In this document: in pieces, positions 34,672 to 44,729 of the stretch
Position numbering within the stretch: the first letter of the stretch is position 1
How the letters are laid out: every line of letters starts with the position of its first letter
Source: Neobacillus cucumis
GTDB lineage: Bacteria; Bacillota; Bacilli; Bacillales_B; DSM-18226
Assembly (NCBI RefSeq): GCF_023715505.1
Contig: NZ_JAMBOH010000002.1
Coordinates: 124,001 to 188,000, forward strand
Length of the DNA: 64,000 nt
Direction: 5' to 3'
Translations under genes and position numbers: made by a program
Notes under the pieces: model-generated
What the model saw: the letters and a program-made list of their open reading frames with translations, nothing else
The model's database searches: none
What the model was told of the DNA's origin: nothing

Positions 34672-36480
34672 ATGTTGAATATTAGGAGACTCCCGAATCG
34701 TGTTCGGAATTATTTACAGCAAAAAATTCTTCGTAAAATAGCAGCAAATATTCGATATAAATTAATGTTCCTGTTGTTATCTGTCATGATTGTCCCGTTA
34801 CTAATCCTAATAATTTTCTCCATCAATGTATCTCAACGAAATTATGAAAAAGAAGTGATCAGTTCAAATGAGTCGAGAATCGTTTTAGCTGGCAAATATG
34901 TGGATGAAAAATTAAAAGAAAGTGACAAAATCTTATTTGCTAGTTTAATTGACGAGAAATTAATACCTAGTATAAGTCAAACCAATGATGAAAATGTACC
35001 ATTGAATTTTAGTACATTAAACTATATAAAAGACAAATTATATTCGATTTACTATAGGAATGAGCATCTTGATCGTTTCTCAATTTATGCTAAAGAAAAA
35101 GGTACAGTCTACTCTATAACAGAAGAAGATTTTAAAGTATCGAAAATAGCTAATCTTGAGGGGACAAACTGGGCAAAGTTAGGGGTCAATCCACACTATA
35201 TTTTTGATACTAGAGGTTCTAAACAAAATTTTTCACTAACCAGAAGTATTATTCGATTTGAGGATCGAAAAATGGTAGGCGGAGTATCTATAGATGTTAA
35301 TTGGAATATAGTCGATAGTGTTATTGAGATGTTGAAATCAGAAAAAGACAGCTCTGTTTATTTATTAAATAACCAAGGACAAATCGTTTATAACCCTAAC
35401 ACTAATAAAGCACCAGCTGTTGATTTACATAAAATAACGAAGCAAATCAATAACAGTAAAAAGGATGCTTATTATCTAAAATCTAAAAATGGTTATATTT
35501 TCTTTCAAAAGGCATTTAACAATAAAGTGGCCATTGTAAAGGTTATCCCTAAAACTATCATAATGAATGGTGTAACTAAGACATTGGTTTATGCCATTAT
35601 CATAGGTGTTTTTTCTATTATACTAACAGTATTTTTATCTATTTTTATATCATTAAGAACGACTAGGCCTATTATTCAATTAGTGGATGCAATGCATGAG
35701 GTCGAGGAAAATAACTTTAACGTAAGAATTGAAACCGATCGTAATGACGAGATTGGCCTGCTTGAAAAAAGATTTACATCAATGGTTTTTCGAATTAATG
35801 AATTAATAGAAAAAGAGTACAAAAGTGAAATTGCCACTAAAGAGGCTCAGTTTAAGGCGCTGCAGGCACAAATTAATCCCCATTTTCTCTATAATACCCT
35901 TCAGTTAGTTGGAGGAATGGCAGTGGCCCATAATGCGGAAAGTATTTACAGGGTCATCAGTGCACTAAGTGATATGTTCCGCTATATAACTGGAAAGCAA
36001 GGCGATATGGTTCTAATAGAAAATGAAATCGAACATATAAAAAATTATCTATATATTCAAAATCAACGGTTTGATGGCAAAATCGAAACGGATATTTTTG
36101 TAGAGGAAGGTACCGAAGGATATAAAATTCCAATGCTGACGATACAGCCGTTGGTGGAAAATGCATTTATTCATGGATTCGAACAAAAAGTTGGAAATTG
36201 GAAACTATCGGTTGAGGTGCAAAAAGTATTCGATGAAATAGAAATAACCATTACAGATAACGGAGTAGGAATACCAGAGGAGAAATTGAAATATCTCCTT
36301 GACCAAATCAATAAATTTTCCCAGCAATTGAATACAAGAGGAAGCATAGGAATTAAAAATGTTGCCGCCAGGATTGGATTGTATTTCGGCAATGAATACG
36401 GTCTTGATATTTCAAGCGAATTAGGTATTGGAACACAAATAGTTATAAGAATTCCCGCGCGGACGCTACTGGAGGTATAA
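34672..36480 (+). CDS. YesM-type sensor histidine kinase
   Basis: A 602-residue membrane kinase of the sugar-sensing YesM class. One membrane segment lies near residues 25-48, an extracellular dCACHE-like domain follows (about 50-295), a second membrane segment (about 300-322), HAMP, then the His_kinase domain with phospho-acceptor His404 in INPHFLYNTLQ and a HATPase domain (NAFIHGF, ITDNGVGIPEE, GIGLKN-like GSIGIKNVAARIGLYFG). ATG 34672 has AAAAGGA eight bases upstream. It is coupled to the next gene, its response regulator, and probably senses the sugar imported by the adjacent transporter. Confidence 0.92.
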   Translation: MLNIRRLPNRVRNYLQQKILRKIAANIRYKLMFLLLSVMIVPLLILIIFSINVSQRNYEKEVISSNESRIVLAGKYVDEKLKESDKILFASLIDEKLIPSISQTNDENVPLNFSTLNYIKDKLYSIYYRNEHLDRFSIYAKEKGTVYSITEEDFKVSKIANLEGTNWAKLGVNPHYIFDTRGSKQNFSLTRSIIRFEDRKMVGGVSIDVNWNIVDSVIEMLKSEKDSSVYLLNNQGQIVYNPNTNKAPAVDLHKITKQINNSKKDAYYLKSKNGYIFFQKAFNNKVAIVKVIPKTIIMNGVTKTLVYAIIIGVFSIILTVFLSIFISLRTTRPIIQLVDAMHEVEENNFNVRIETDRNDEIGLLEKRFTSMVFRINELIEKEYKSEIATKEAQFKALQAQINPHFLYNTLQLVGGMAVAHNAESIYRVISALSDMFRYITGKQGDMVLIENEIEHIKNYLYIQNQRFDGKIETDIFVEEGTEGYKIPMLTIQPLVENAFIHGFEQKVGNWKLSVEVQKVFDEIEITITDNGVGIPEEKLKYLLDQINKFSQQLNTRGSIGIKNVAARIGLYFGNEYGLDISSELGIGTQIVIRIPARTLLEV

Positions 36481-36481
36481 A

Positions 36482-37549
36482 ATGATAAAAACATTAATTG
36501 TTGATGATGAAAAATGGACAAGAGAAACGATCAAAATGTTTGGAAAATGGGAGTTCTATGGAATCACAGCTATAAAGGAGGCACCTGATGGACAGGAAGG
36601 ATTGAAGTTAATTGAACAATGGACCCCGGACATTGTCATCACGGATATGAAAATGCCAGGTGTAGATGGTATGGAATTACTTCGAGTTGTAGCAGAACGT
36701 TACCCTCAGATTAAACTGATTGTGGCAAGCGGCTATGATGATTTTAACTATATGCGCCAGGCGATTCGCTCGAAAGTAAATGAGTATCTATTAAAACCGA
36801 TCAATGCAGACGAATTAAATCTTACCTTAGAAAAATGTACGAAGGAGATTGAAAGTCAACTAAGGTCCTATTTGAAACCTTTTTCCTTTTTAAATAAAGA
36901 TATATCTACGTTAATTATAGATTATAAAAAAACGATTGTATCTTTTTTGGATGAATTAAATATAGAGGGCTTTGAAAATAGTATGCAGCGTTTTTTCAAA
37001 GAATTAAAGAAAATCGGTCGGATTGACAACAATGCCCTTGCAAAGATTGAACACGAGTTTATTCTAATTTTAGAAGAGCTAATGATTAAGAATAATTGTA
37101 ATGTCTTAGATGTGTATAACAATGAAGAATTAATCTATGATAGCGGCCTTTCACTGGATTTAATCATGAAGAAACAACAGGAATTAGGAAAACGTTATAT
37201 TGAATATATACTCCAGTTTAAGAAACGAAAAGGTAGAGTCGATTTGAAGGAAATTAAAGAGTATATAGAACGAAATTTTGCAGAATCTCATATCTCATTG
37301 GATGTGTTGGCCAACAAGTTTTTTGTTAGTAAAGAATACTTAAGCAAAGCGTTCAAAGCTATGTATGAATGCAATATCACAGAGTATATTGTGAGCAGAC
37401 GAATGGAATATGCGAGAAAATTGATAGAAGCAAATGAACTTCAAATTAAAAGCATTGCCCAAATGGTGGGGTATGAGGATCTTTCTTATTTTTATCGTGT
37501 GTTTAAAAAGTACTTCAAAATTTCACCCGGAGAAATGAGGCAAGGTTAA
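36482..37549 (+). CDS. YesN-type response regulator with AraC DNA-binding domain
   Basis: The 355-residue protein has a receiver domain (phospho-acceptor Asp55 in ITDMKMPG, Lys in EYLLKPI) and a C-terminal AraC double helix-turn-helix (about 255-350; LDVLANKFFVSKEYLSKAFK and SIAQMVGYEDLSYFYRVFKKYF). Its ribosome site overlaps the kinase stop codon, showing tight coupling. It should activate the downstream ABC-GH42 operon when phosphorylated. Confidence 0.92.
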   Translation: MIKTLIVDDEKWTRETIKMFGKWEFYGITAIKEAPDGQEGLKLIEQWTPDIVITDMKMPGVDGMELLRVVAERYPQIKLIVASGYDDFNYMRQAIRSKVNEYLLKPINADELNLTLEKCTKEIESQLRSYLKPFSFLNKDISTLIIDYKKTIVSFLDELNIEGFENSMQRFFKELKKIGRIDNNALAKIEHEFILILEELMIKNNCNVLDVYNNEELIYDSGLSLDLIMKKQQELGKRYIEYILQFKKRKGRVDLKEIKEYIERNFAESHISLDVLANKFFVSKEYLSKAFKAMYECNITEYIVSRRMEYARKLIEANELQIKSIAQMVGYEDLSYFYRVFKKYFKISPGEMRQG

Positions 37550-37560
37550 AAAAGTCCAAA

Positions 37561-37574
37561 TGTAAGCGCTAATA
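37561..37574 (+). promoter_or_regulatory. cre-like catabolite-repression site
   Basis: TGTAAGCGCTAATA matches the CcpA cre consensus TGNAANCGNWNNCA except one of the two final bases. It sits upstream of the first sugar-binding protein gene, where glucose repression would be expected. Confidence 0.45.
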
Positions 37575-37648
37575 TTTTCAATATTCTTAACTGAGAGAAG
37601 TGACTATGATTAAAGTGTAAGTTAAAACTTTAACAGGGGGCCACAAAA

Positions 37649-38929
37649 ATGAAGAAAGCGATTTCGTCTGTGCTTAGCGTAATGCTGGGTATTGGTTTGT
37701 TAGCGGGTTGTAGTTCAAATGATACTGCTTCAAGCCAAAATGACACAAAGGCGTCAAAACAAGTTGAACTTAAGGTTTTCATTGGACAACCACGATTCAA
37801 AAAGCAATATGAAACATATTTTGATCAGTTTGTTAAAAAAGAAAAACAAGATAAAAACATTGATGTCAAAATCAAATTGGAATTACCAAATGTAAACCAA
37901 GCGTCACAGCTTTTAAAAACCAGATTAGCTTCAGGTGATAGCCCTGACATCTTTAGTCTGCATGCAATAAATGATATCCCGCTTTTTAATAAGGCAGGTT
38001 ATCTAGAAGATTTATCAAAGGAACCGTTTGCTGATAAGTTGTATGACACAGTTAAACCAGCTGTAACCACAACCGACGGAAAAGTAGTAGCAGTTCCACT
38101 AGAGACTCTTCAATGGGGATACTTATACAATAAGAAAATCTTTAGTGACTTGAACTTAAAAATCCCACAAACAATGTCCGAAATGAAGGAAACTGTTAAA
38201 GTACTAAAACAACATAATATTACACCGTTTTTGTTAACTTATAAAGATGCTTACATCCCGCAATTATTTTTACCTCTTACTGTAGGTGGGGACATCAGTA
38301 CAACTACACCTGACTTTATTAAGGATATGAATGAAGGAAAAGGATCTTTCAAAGATGTAAAAGACTTGTTTAATGTCATGGATTTAGTCAATGCAAACGG
38401 AACAAAGCGTGCATTTGAGAACGGACAAGATCAAGGTGCTTCTGATTTTGCAAATGGCAAGGCTGCGATGTGGGTACAAGGTCCATGGATGGCTGATTCT
38501 ATTGTAAGTGCAAATAAAGACTTTGAATTTGGAGTTGCACCACTGCCTATTAATGATAATCCTAAAGCAACTTTATTGAATTTGAGTACATCAACATCAC
38601 TTGCTGTTTCCAAAATGAGTAAAAACAAAGCTGTGGCAAAAGATCTAATCAATTATATTCTTGATGATAAAGATTCCAGTGATTTCTATAAGAGTCTTGG
38701 ATTTAATGCCGTCTCAAAAGTTCATACATTTGAACCATTCCCGTGGTTAAAAGAATCATCTGATTATGTTTCACAAGGAAGGGCTTACCAGGACCCTGCA
38801 ATACCATCTGCTGTTAAAGACGAGTCGCAAAAATTATTCCAAAGTTATCTTGCAGGAGATGTATCCAAAGCGGATGTCATCAAAGGGTTGGATCGTGCCT
38901 GGGATCAATTCAATAAAAACAATAAGTAA
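37649..38929 (+). CDS. Sugar ABC importer solute-binding lipoprotein (family 1)
   Basis: A 426-residue lipoprotein with signal and lipobox LLAGC (Cys21), followed by an extracellular binding fold of the MsmE/CUT1 type (LKTRLASGDSPDIFSLHA, VPLETLQWGYLYNKKIF, MWVQGPWM). CUT1 proteins bind oligosaccharides. It is the first gene of the operon behind the YesM/YesN pair, with AGGGGG before the ATG. The GH42 gene downstream suggests a galactose-containing oligosaccharide. Confidence 0.9.
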   Translation: MKKAISSVLSVMLGIGLLAGCSSNDTASSQNDTKASKQVELKVFIGQPRFKKQYETYFDQFVKKEKQDKNIDVKIKLELPNVNQASQLLKTRLASGDSPDIFSLHAINDIPLFNKAGYLEDLSKEPFADKLYDTVKPAVTTTDGKVVAVPLETLQWGYLYNKKIFSDLNLKIPQTMSEMKETVKVLKQHNITPFLLTYKDAYIPQLFLPLTVGGDISTTTPDFIKDMNEGKGSFKDVKDLFNVMDLVNANGTKRAFENGQDQGASDFANGKAAMWVQGPWMADSIVSANKDFEFGVAPLPINDNPKATLLNLSTSTSLAVSKMSKNKAVAKDLINYILDDKDSSDFYKSLGFNAVSKVHTFEPFPWLKESSDYVSQGRAYQDPAIPSAVKDESQKLFQSYLAGDVSKADVIKGLDRAWDQFNKNNK

Positions 38930-38950
38930 ATTGATCATGATCAGCCAAGG

Positions 38951-38978
38951 ATAAAGGCAGCTCTACAGCTGTCTTTAT
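38951..38978 (+). other. Intercistronic hairpin between binding-protein and permease genes
   Basis: ATAAAGGCAGCT and AGCTGTCTTTAT form a 12-bp stem with one mismatch and a CTAC loop, without a T run. Such hairpins often stabilise the upstream binding-protein mRNA or reduce downstream transcription. Confidence 0.6.
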
Positions 38979-39014
38979 CATTATCAAAAATTAACTGTCA
39001 GTGAGGTGGGTGCA

Positions 39015-39974
39015 ATGCCACAGTTAGGGAAACAAAGCAATCAAATCGCTATAAACCAGGTTCAACCGAAAATAAACTCTAAAAGCACCTTAAGTTTAAA
39101 AAAACAAAAAGGTACTCTTAGTCTACTATTATTTGTTCTTCCGGCTTTTATCTTTTATTTTGTGTTTTTGTTGATTCCAACGGTTGGGGCAGGTTTTTAT
39201 AGCTTTACCGATTGGAATGCATTATCGCAAACCTTTCATTTTGTTGGTCTTAGTAACTATATTGAAGCGTTTAAAGATGACCCAGATTTTCGTCATTCCT
39301 TTTTCTTTACTTTAAAATATACGGCGTTCATGTTTGTTTTCCAAAATGTAATCGCGTTACTTCTAGCACTTTTTATTGAAACCCGGGTTAGGACGAAAGG
39401 ATTTTTTCGAACGATATTCTTTATGCCAAATATGTTAAGTTTGATTATTAGTGCGTTAATGTTTTCCTTTATTTTTTCAAATGTTCTTCCGGAACTATCG
39501 AAAAAAGCCATTTTTCATCTTCTTGATCAACCATGGATCGGTGACGCAAAAGTGTCCTTCTATTCTATCCTAATCGTCTCATTGTGGCATGGGATTGGCT
39601 ATATGATGGTCATTTATATGGCAGCACTGCAGGGTGTACCGTCACACCTAAAAGAGGCGGCCATGATTGATGGAGCAAATCCATTCCAAAGACTTATTCA
39701 TGTAACGATTCCAATGATTATGCACGCGATTACCATTTGTGCTTTCTTAACATTGAATGGTGCCTTCAAAGTGTTTGATGTTGTTTATGCACTCACTGCA
39801 GGCGGACCGGGAAGATCGACACAGGTAATGGCCCTTAATATTTATGAAGAGGCATTCTCCAATAATTTTAGATATGGTTATGCCAATGCAAAAGCAATGA
39901 TACTCTTTCTGATTGTTTTAGTGATTACATTGATCCAAGTCAAAGTGTTGAAAAAGAAAGAGGTGGAAGCATAA
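39015..39974 (+). CDS. Sugar ABC importer permease (MalF type)
   Basis: A 319-residue protein with six main membrane segments and the EAA loop EAAMIDGANPFQRLIHVTIP. A Lys-rich cytoplasmic N terminus precedes the first segment near residue 33. ATG 39015 has GAGGTG at normal spacing; an in-frame GTG at 39006 overlaps that site. Its partner permease overlaps by one base (TAATG). No ATPase gene is in the operon; a shared MsmX-like ATPase is expected. Confidence 0.9.
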   Translation: MPQLGKQSNQIAINQVQPKINSKSTLSLKKQKGTLSLLLFVLPAFIFYFVFLLIPTVGAGFYSFTDWNALSQTFHFVGLSNYIEAFKDDPDFRHSFFFTLKYTAFMFVFQNVIALLLALFIETRVRTKGFFRTIFFMPNMLSLIISALMFSFIFSNVLPELSKKAIFHLLDQPWIGDAKVSFYSILIVSLWHGIGYMMVIYMAALQGVPSHLKEAAMIDGANPFQRLIHVTIPMIMHAITICAFLTLNGAFKVFDVVYALTAGGPGRSTQVMALNIYEEAFSNNFRYGYANAKAMILFLIVLVITLIQVKVLKKKEVEA

Positions 39975-40792
39975 TGAAAAGACTATACGGAGTAGCGGCT
40001 ACTCTTATTCTAGCAATTTTTGCGGCCATATCGTTTTTCCCTATCTACATGGCTTTTATTAATTCCTTTAAAACACAAGGAGAAATTTTTAAATCCGTTT
40101 TAAAGCTGCCAACTAAATTGCATTTTGAAAATTATACAGGTGTATTTGAGCAGCTAGATTTATTTCATAGCGCCTGGAATACAATCCTTGTCACGGTAAT
40201 AGGATTAGCAGGCATTGTTATATGCGGTTCCCTGGCAGGTTATAAATTAGCTAGGACTCCAGGGAAATTAAGTAATTTTATCTTTACTTTATTCCTAGCA
40301 TCAATGCTTGTCCCTTTTCATTCTATTATGATTACCTTAACCAAAATTGCAAAAGGGTTACATGTACAGGGGTCTATTTATGGATTAGGGCTTATCTATA
40401 TTGGGCTTGGGGTTAACATGGCCATCTTTTTATATCACGGTTTCGTTAAAACCATCCCAAAAGAGCTAGAGGAAGCGGCAAGAATTGATGGATGTAATGA
40501 CTTTCAGATCTTTACGAAAATCATTTTTCCTCTTCTAAAGCCAATCACAGCGACCATCCTTATTTTAGATATCTTGTGGCTATGGAATGATTTCTTATTG
40601 CCATTGATTATGTTGACAGATGTGAATAATTATACCTTGATGTTATCCGTTAACATGTTATTTGGCGAATACAACAGTGATTGGCCTAAAATTCTTTCAG
40701 GGCTTATTATTACGGCACTGCCTGTTGTCGTGTTCTATGCGATTTTCCAAAAATATATTCTTAAGGGAATTGCAGATGGTGCGATTAAATAA
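39974..40792 (+). CDS. Sugar ABC importer permease (MalG type)
   Basis: A 272-residue CUT1 permease with six membrane segments and the EAA loop EEAARIDGCNDFQIFTKIIFP. The start codon overlaps the stop of the preceding permease, so the pair is made in equal amounts. The product completes the membrane channel of the first sugar importer. Confidence 0.9.
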   Translation: MKRLYGVAATLILAIFAAISFFPIYMAFINSFKTQGEIFKSVLKLPTKLHFENYTGVFEQLDLFHSAWNTILVTVIGLAGIVICGSLAGYKLARTPGKLSNFIFTLFLASMLVPFHSIMITLTKIAKGLHVQGSIYGLGLIYIGLGVNMAIFLYHGFVKTIPKELEEAARIDGCNDFQIFTKIIFPLLKPITATILILDILWLWNDFLLPLIMLTDVNNYTLMLSVNMLFGEYNSDWPKILSGLIITALPVVVFYAIFQKYILKGIADGAIK

Positions 40793-40831
40793 AGCAATTG
40801 GTTAGCACAAAGTAGGAAGGTGAAAAATGTT

Positions 40832-42838
40832 ATGAAACAATTGTTATACGGAGTTGCGTATTATGATGAATACATGCCTTATGAACGATTAGAAAAAGAT
40901 ATTGAGATGATGAAAGAGGCAGGGATTAATGTTGTCCGTATCGCTGAATCGACGTGGAGCACCCATGAACCGCAGAATGGGGTGTTTGACTTTTCTTCAG
41001 TGGACCGGGTACTGAATGCCATGCACAGTGCGGGAATCAAAGTCATTGTTGGGACACCAACCTATGCGATCCCAACTTGGATGGTGAAAGAACATCCAGA
41101 TGTCTTGGCAATTACCCCAAAGGGACCGGGAAAGTATGGGGCTCGTCAGATAATGGATATCACCAATCCAACTTATCTTTTTTATGCCGAACGGATTATC
41201 CGAAAATTGATTGGACATGTAAAGGATCACCCAGCCGTAATAGGCTACCAGACGGATAATGAGACAAAGCACTATGACACTGCGGGTCCGAATGTTCAGG
41301 TATTATTCGTTAAATACATGAAAGAACAGTTTAAAACACTAGATAATATTAACAACCTTTTTGGTCTTGATTACTGGAGCAATCGTATTAATAGTTGGGA
41401 GGATTTCCCTTCAGTTGTTGGAACAATAAATGGCAGTTTAGGATCAGAGTTTGCAAGATTTCAAAGACAGCTAGTAACGGAGTTTCTTTCCTGGCAGGTT
41501 TCAATAGTTAATGAGTATAAACGTCAGGACCAGTTTGTTATGCAAAACTTTGATTTTGAATGGCGCGGTTATTCCTACGGGATTCAACCAAGAGTAGACC
41601 ATTTTGAAGCGGCTAAGGCATTTGATATTACTGGAGTAGACATTTATCATCCATCACAGGACGATTTAACCGGAATTGAAATTTCTTTTGGCGGAGACGT
41701 AGCTCGCTCTACAAAGGGAACCAATTATCTTGTTGTTGAAACCGAAGCACAAGCATTTACCCATTGGGTGCCATATCCGGGGCAGCTAAGGCTTCAGGCA
41801 TTTTCTCATTTAGCTTCAGGAGCTAACATGGTCGCCTACTGGCATTGGCATTCTATTCACAACTCGTTTGAAACCTATTGGAAAGGGCTGCTCAGCCATG
41901 ATTTTGAACCCAATCCTGTCTACAATGAAGCAAAAACAATCGGCAGAGATTTTGAAAGACTCTCTCCACATCTAGTAAATCTGAAGAAAAATAATAAAGT
42001 TGCTATATTAGTTAGCAATGAATCATTGACGGCTCTCGATTGGTTTAAATTTAATTTTTCTAGTTCCAAAAATTACAATGATATTGTTCGAATGATGTAT
42101 GATGAGCTTTACAAAATGAATATTGGCTGTGATTTTGTTCATCCATCTAGTGATCATTTTGAAGACTATGAGATGATCATTGTTCCAGCCTTGTATACTG
42201 CTCCTGACCGCTTGCTAGAGCGATTAAACGAGTTTGTTAAAAACGGTGGTCACGTAATATATACGTTCAAGAGTGGATTTACGGACGAACATGTAAAGGT
42301 AAGAACGACTCCGCAGCCTGGTATTATTAATGAGGCATGCGGAATATATTACAATATGTTCGTTGAACCGAAGAATGTTTCCTTAACAGATGATCCTTTC
42401 CAGGTTGGCCAAGAAAATAATACGGTGGAAACTTGGATGGAACTACTAACACCAACCACGGCAAAAGTATTAGCATATTATGATCACCCGCATTGGGGAA
42501 AGTATGCAGCTGTCACAGAAAATCAGTATGGTAAAGGACTAGCAACCTATATTGGTTGTATGCCTAGTTCAGCGATCATGCAAAAGATATTGGAGCATGC
42601 CATAAAAAAGGCGAATCTGTGGGGAGTAGACCAAGAGCTCGCCTTTCCGTTAATCGTTAAGTCGGGGATAAACCAAGAAGGAAAGCATGTTCATTATTAC
42701 TTTAATTACTCAGAGGTTCCAAATTCTCTAAGGTATCCCCATAAAGACGGTGTCGAATTGTTAACTCATAGTACTGTGACTAAGGCGCAAACATTGGACG
42801 TAGAGCCTTGGGGAGTCCTTATTATAGAAGAGCTGTAA
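40832..42838 (+). CDS. GH42 beta-galactosidase
   Basis: An intracellular 668-residue GH42 enzyme. The catalytic barrel has acid/base Glu144 in GYQTDNET and nucleophile Glu303 in NYLVVETEAQ; the GH42-typical GVAYYDEYMP start and trimerisation and C-terminal domains are present, and there is no signal peptide. ATG 40832 is chosen because GGAAGGTG precedes it; GTG 40820 overlaps that site. Coupled to a CUT1 importer, it would cut beta-galactosides, or arabinosides (a known side activity), after uptake. Confidence 0.9.
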   Translation: MKQLLYGVAYYDEYMPYERLEKDIEMMKEAGINVVRIAESTWSTHEPQNGVFDFSSVDRVLNAMHSAGIKVIVGTPTYAIPTWMVKEHPDVLAITPKGPGKYGARQIMDITNPTYLFYAERIIRKLIGHVKDHPAVIGYQTDNETKHYDTAGPNVQVLFVKYMKEQFKTLDNINNLFGLDYWSNRINSWEDFPSVVGTINGSLGSEFARFQRQLVTEFLSWQVSIVNEYKRQDQFVMQNFDFEWRGYSYGIQPRVDHFEAAKAFDITGVDIYHPSQDDLTGIEISFGGDVARSTKGTNYLVVETEAQAFTHWVPYPGQLRLQAFSHLASGANMVAYWHWHSIHNSFETYWKGLLSHDFEPNPVYNEAKTIGRDFERLSPHLVNLKKNNKVAILVSNESLTALDWFKFNFSSSKNYNDIVRMMYDELYKMNIGCDFVHPSSDHFEDYEMIIVPALYTAPDRLLERLNEFVKNGGHVIYTFKSGFTDEHVKVRTTPQPGIINEACGIYYNMFVEPKNVSLTDDPFQVGQENNTVETWMELLTPTTAKVLAYYDHPHWGKYAAVTENQYGKGLATYIGCMPSSAIMQKILEHAIKKANLWGVDQELAFPLIVKSGINQEGKHVHYYFNYSEVPNSLRYPHKDGVELLTHSTVTKAQTLDVEPWGVLIIEEL

Positions 42839-42890
42839 AATCTATGCATGGTTCTGTTGTTAGTGATTGATGTTTAATGAATTAACATGT

Positions 42891-42930
42891 AAAGGCAACT
42901 AACCTATTATTTTGGGTAGTTGCCTTTTTT
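42891..42930. terminator. Terminator between the GH42 operon and cysteine dioxygenase
   Basis: AAAGGCAACTAACC pairs with GGGTAGTTGCCTTT (one bulge) and ends in a T run. The A-rich left flank is too weak to make it a clear terminator for the converging cdoA gene. Confidence 0.8.
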
Positions 42931-42936
42931 GATATG

Positions 42937-43509
42937 TCAGTCCTTATTTTTAATATTGTTCTTAAGTTGAATCTCTTTTACCTTTTGGTGTTGCTCATCA
43001 GGCCACCATGCCCCGCAATCGTCAGATACAACACAAGCCGCACATTTTTCCAGATTATAGACTTTCATTCCGGTAATAGGAGGGGAATACAGATGGAGTG
43101 TGACCAAGTCAGTCTGATTAGAGGCTTGCATTTTATGGATGGCATTTTTCGGGGCATAAAAATATTTCCCTTGATGGTGATACTCACGAAACAATTCAGC
43201 AGGTAAGCCAGTCCCGCTCATCTCATAAACTGAATTAAGGGAAGTACCAGAAAGGACTTGTATCCAGCCATGGGAATTACCATGATCATGAGGGGTACAT
43301 TCCAGATGAGACCAATTCATTACGAGCATTTCTACTTCCTCATTTTTGAAAAGAAGTTTACGATTATATGGTTTACCCAGGGAAGGTTCTGGCAAGTCAT
43401 CAAAATCCTTAAGTTTTATATCTAGTTTTAATAGAGCATCCTTTAACTGTGCTTTAGAGGGCTTTTTTAAGGTATCTAACACATTCTTTATTCTACTTGT
43501 CAAAGTCAT
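42937..43509 (-). CDS. cdoA: Cysteine dioxygenase
   Basis: An iron cupin that oxidises cysteine to cysteine sulfinate with O2. The 190-residue protein has metal ligands His74 and His76 in TPHDHGNSHGW and His125 in KNAIHKMQ, the arrangement of bacterial cysteine dioxygenases such as Bacillus YubC. AGGAGG-type sequence precedes the ATG. The gene lies 11 bases after an EamA transporter gene on the same strand, so the transporter may export or import a sulfur amino acid or the sulfinate product. Confidence 0.9.
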   Translation of the reverse strand: MTLTSRIKNVLDTLKKPSKAQLKDALLKLDIKLKDFDDLPEPSLGKPYNRKLLFKNEEVEMLVMNWSHLECTPHDHGNSHGWIQVLSGTSLNSVYEMSGTGLPAELFREYHHQGKYFYAPKNAIHKMQASNQTDLVTLHLYSPPITGMKVYNLEKCAACVVSDDCGAWWPDEQHQKVKEIQLKNNIKNKD

Positions 43510-43520
43510 ATGCGCTCCTC

Positions 43521-44456
43521 CTATGGACGATTATTCTTGAAGAAGCTGAACAACAGAGGCACTAGCTGACCATTAACAATAATGACTCCAATTATAATTA
43601 TGATTCCTCCGGCAGCACTTATGAATAAAACTTTTTCCTGTAAAAGCAGAACGGCAGCAACCAATGTTGAGACAGGCTCCAAATACAGAAACATCGAAAC
43701 CTTGGATGCCTCTAAAACTTCCAGCGCCTTCCCCCAGTACCAATAAGCAATTCCGGAAACAAAAACACCCAGAAACAACATATGTGACCATTCTGTATGA
43801 TTCAAAAGTGAAAGGGATACCCATCCCTTGCTGCGTATGATAAATGGTGTAGTCAGGATCAAGCCTATTAAACTCATATAAAATGTCACCAAAAGAGGCG
43901 GATAAGGAATTCGCAAGCTTTTTAATAGTACCGAATAAACAGCCCAATTCAACGTGCTCATTATCATTAGGAAAAATCCTATATTTATGGAGAATTGAAA
44001 GGAATGTCCACTTCTTGTCGATGTAACTAGAAGGACTCCTGTAATTGCCAGCACCATTCCTACAGCCCTTGTTATGGTCATCTTTTCGTGCAAAAAAAGA
44101 ATGGATATGATGACTGTAAAGATAGGGGATAACGAAATTAGCCATCCTGCAGAAGAAGCATTGATGGTTAATAATGCTGTCGCCTGGAGTACTTGATGGA
44201 CGAATACTCCAAGAATGCCAAGTACTATTAAATGGGGGAGATATTTAATAGAAACGAGTAGCCGGATACGCTTTAATACTAATAATAAAAGTAAAAACAA
44301 GGCTCCTATGCCAAAACGAAGAACAATGATTGAAAAGGGGTCAAGTTTTTCTAGCACCGCCTTCGTGGATACAAATGAAACTCCCCAAAAACTAATTGAT
44401 ATCAATGCATAAAGTGACGCAGATAATCTTGATCTATTAAAAGGCAATAGTTGCAC
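43521..44456 (-). CDS. EamA/DMT family transporter
   Basis: A 311-residue protein with ten hydrophobic segments in two EamA repeats (first ISFWGVSFVSTKAVL, second LNWAVYSVLLKSL). The family exports amino acids or metabolites; some members import. It precedes cdoA in one transcription unit and is divergent from the Gfo/Idh operon. The substrate is inferred only from the cysteine dioxygenase neighbour. Confidence 0.88.
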   Translation of the reverse strand: MQLLPFNRSRLSASLYALISISFWGVSFVSTKAVLEKLDPFSIIVLRFGIGALFLLLLLVLKRIRLLVSIKYLPHLIVLGILGVFVHQVLQATALLTINASSAGWLISLSPIFTVIISILFLHEKMTITRAVGMVLAITGVLLVTSTRSGHSFQFSINIGFFLMIMSTLNWAVYSVLLKSLRIPYPPLLVTFYMSLIGLILTTPFIIRSKGWVSLSLLNHTEWSHMLFLGVFVSGIAYWYWGKALEVLEASKVSMFLYLEPVSTLVAAVLLLQEKVLFISAAGGIIIIIGVIIVNGQLVPLLFSFFKNNRP

Positions 44457-44729
44457 ATTCCTTTCAAAAATAATAGATATTTAAATCTTATGCTTATCTA
44501 AAAAAATAATGTGTAATCTGTAAGTGGGATTATTGAACAGTATTTAAACGAAATGAAATATTTAAGTTTTCAAGAATACGGCGTAATTGCCCATCTATTT
44601 GGCTGAATGGACAATGATGTTTTTTTCAATTTCAAATACTATTAAATTAAATCAAGAATTTACCACAGAAAAGTTCATCGTAAAGCGGTTACATACCGGT
44701 TTTACTTTATAAACATTTTGGAGGTGATT

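Noticed and set aside
43573..44145. 190-codon minus-strand frame inside the EamA gene
   Set aside because: It is out of frame with the clear ten-helix transporter and has no ribosome site or family features.
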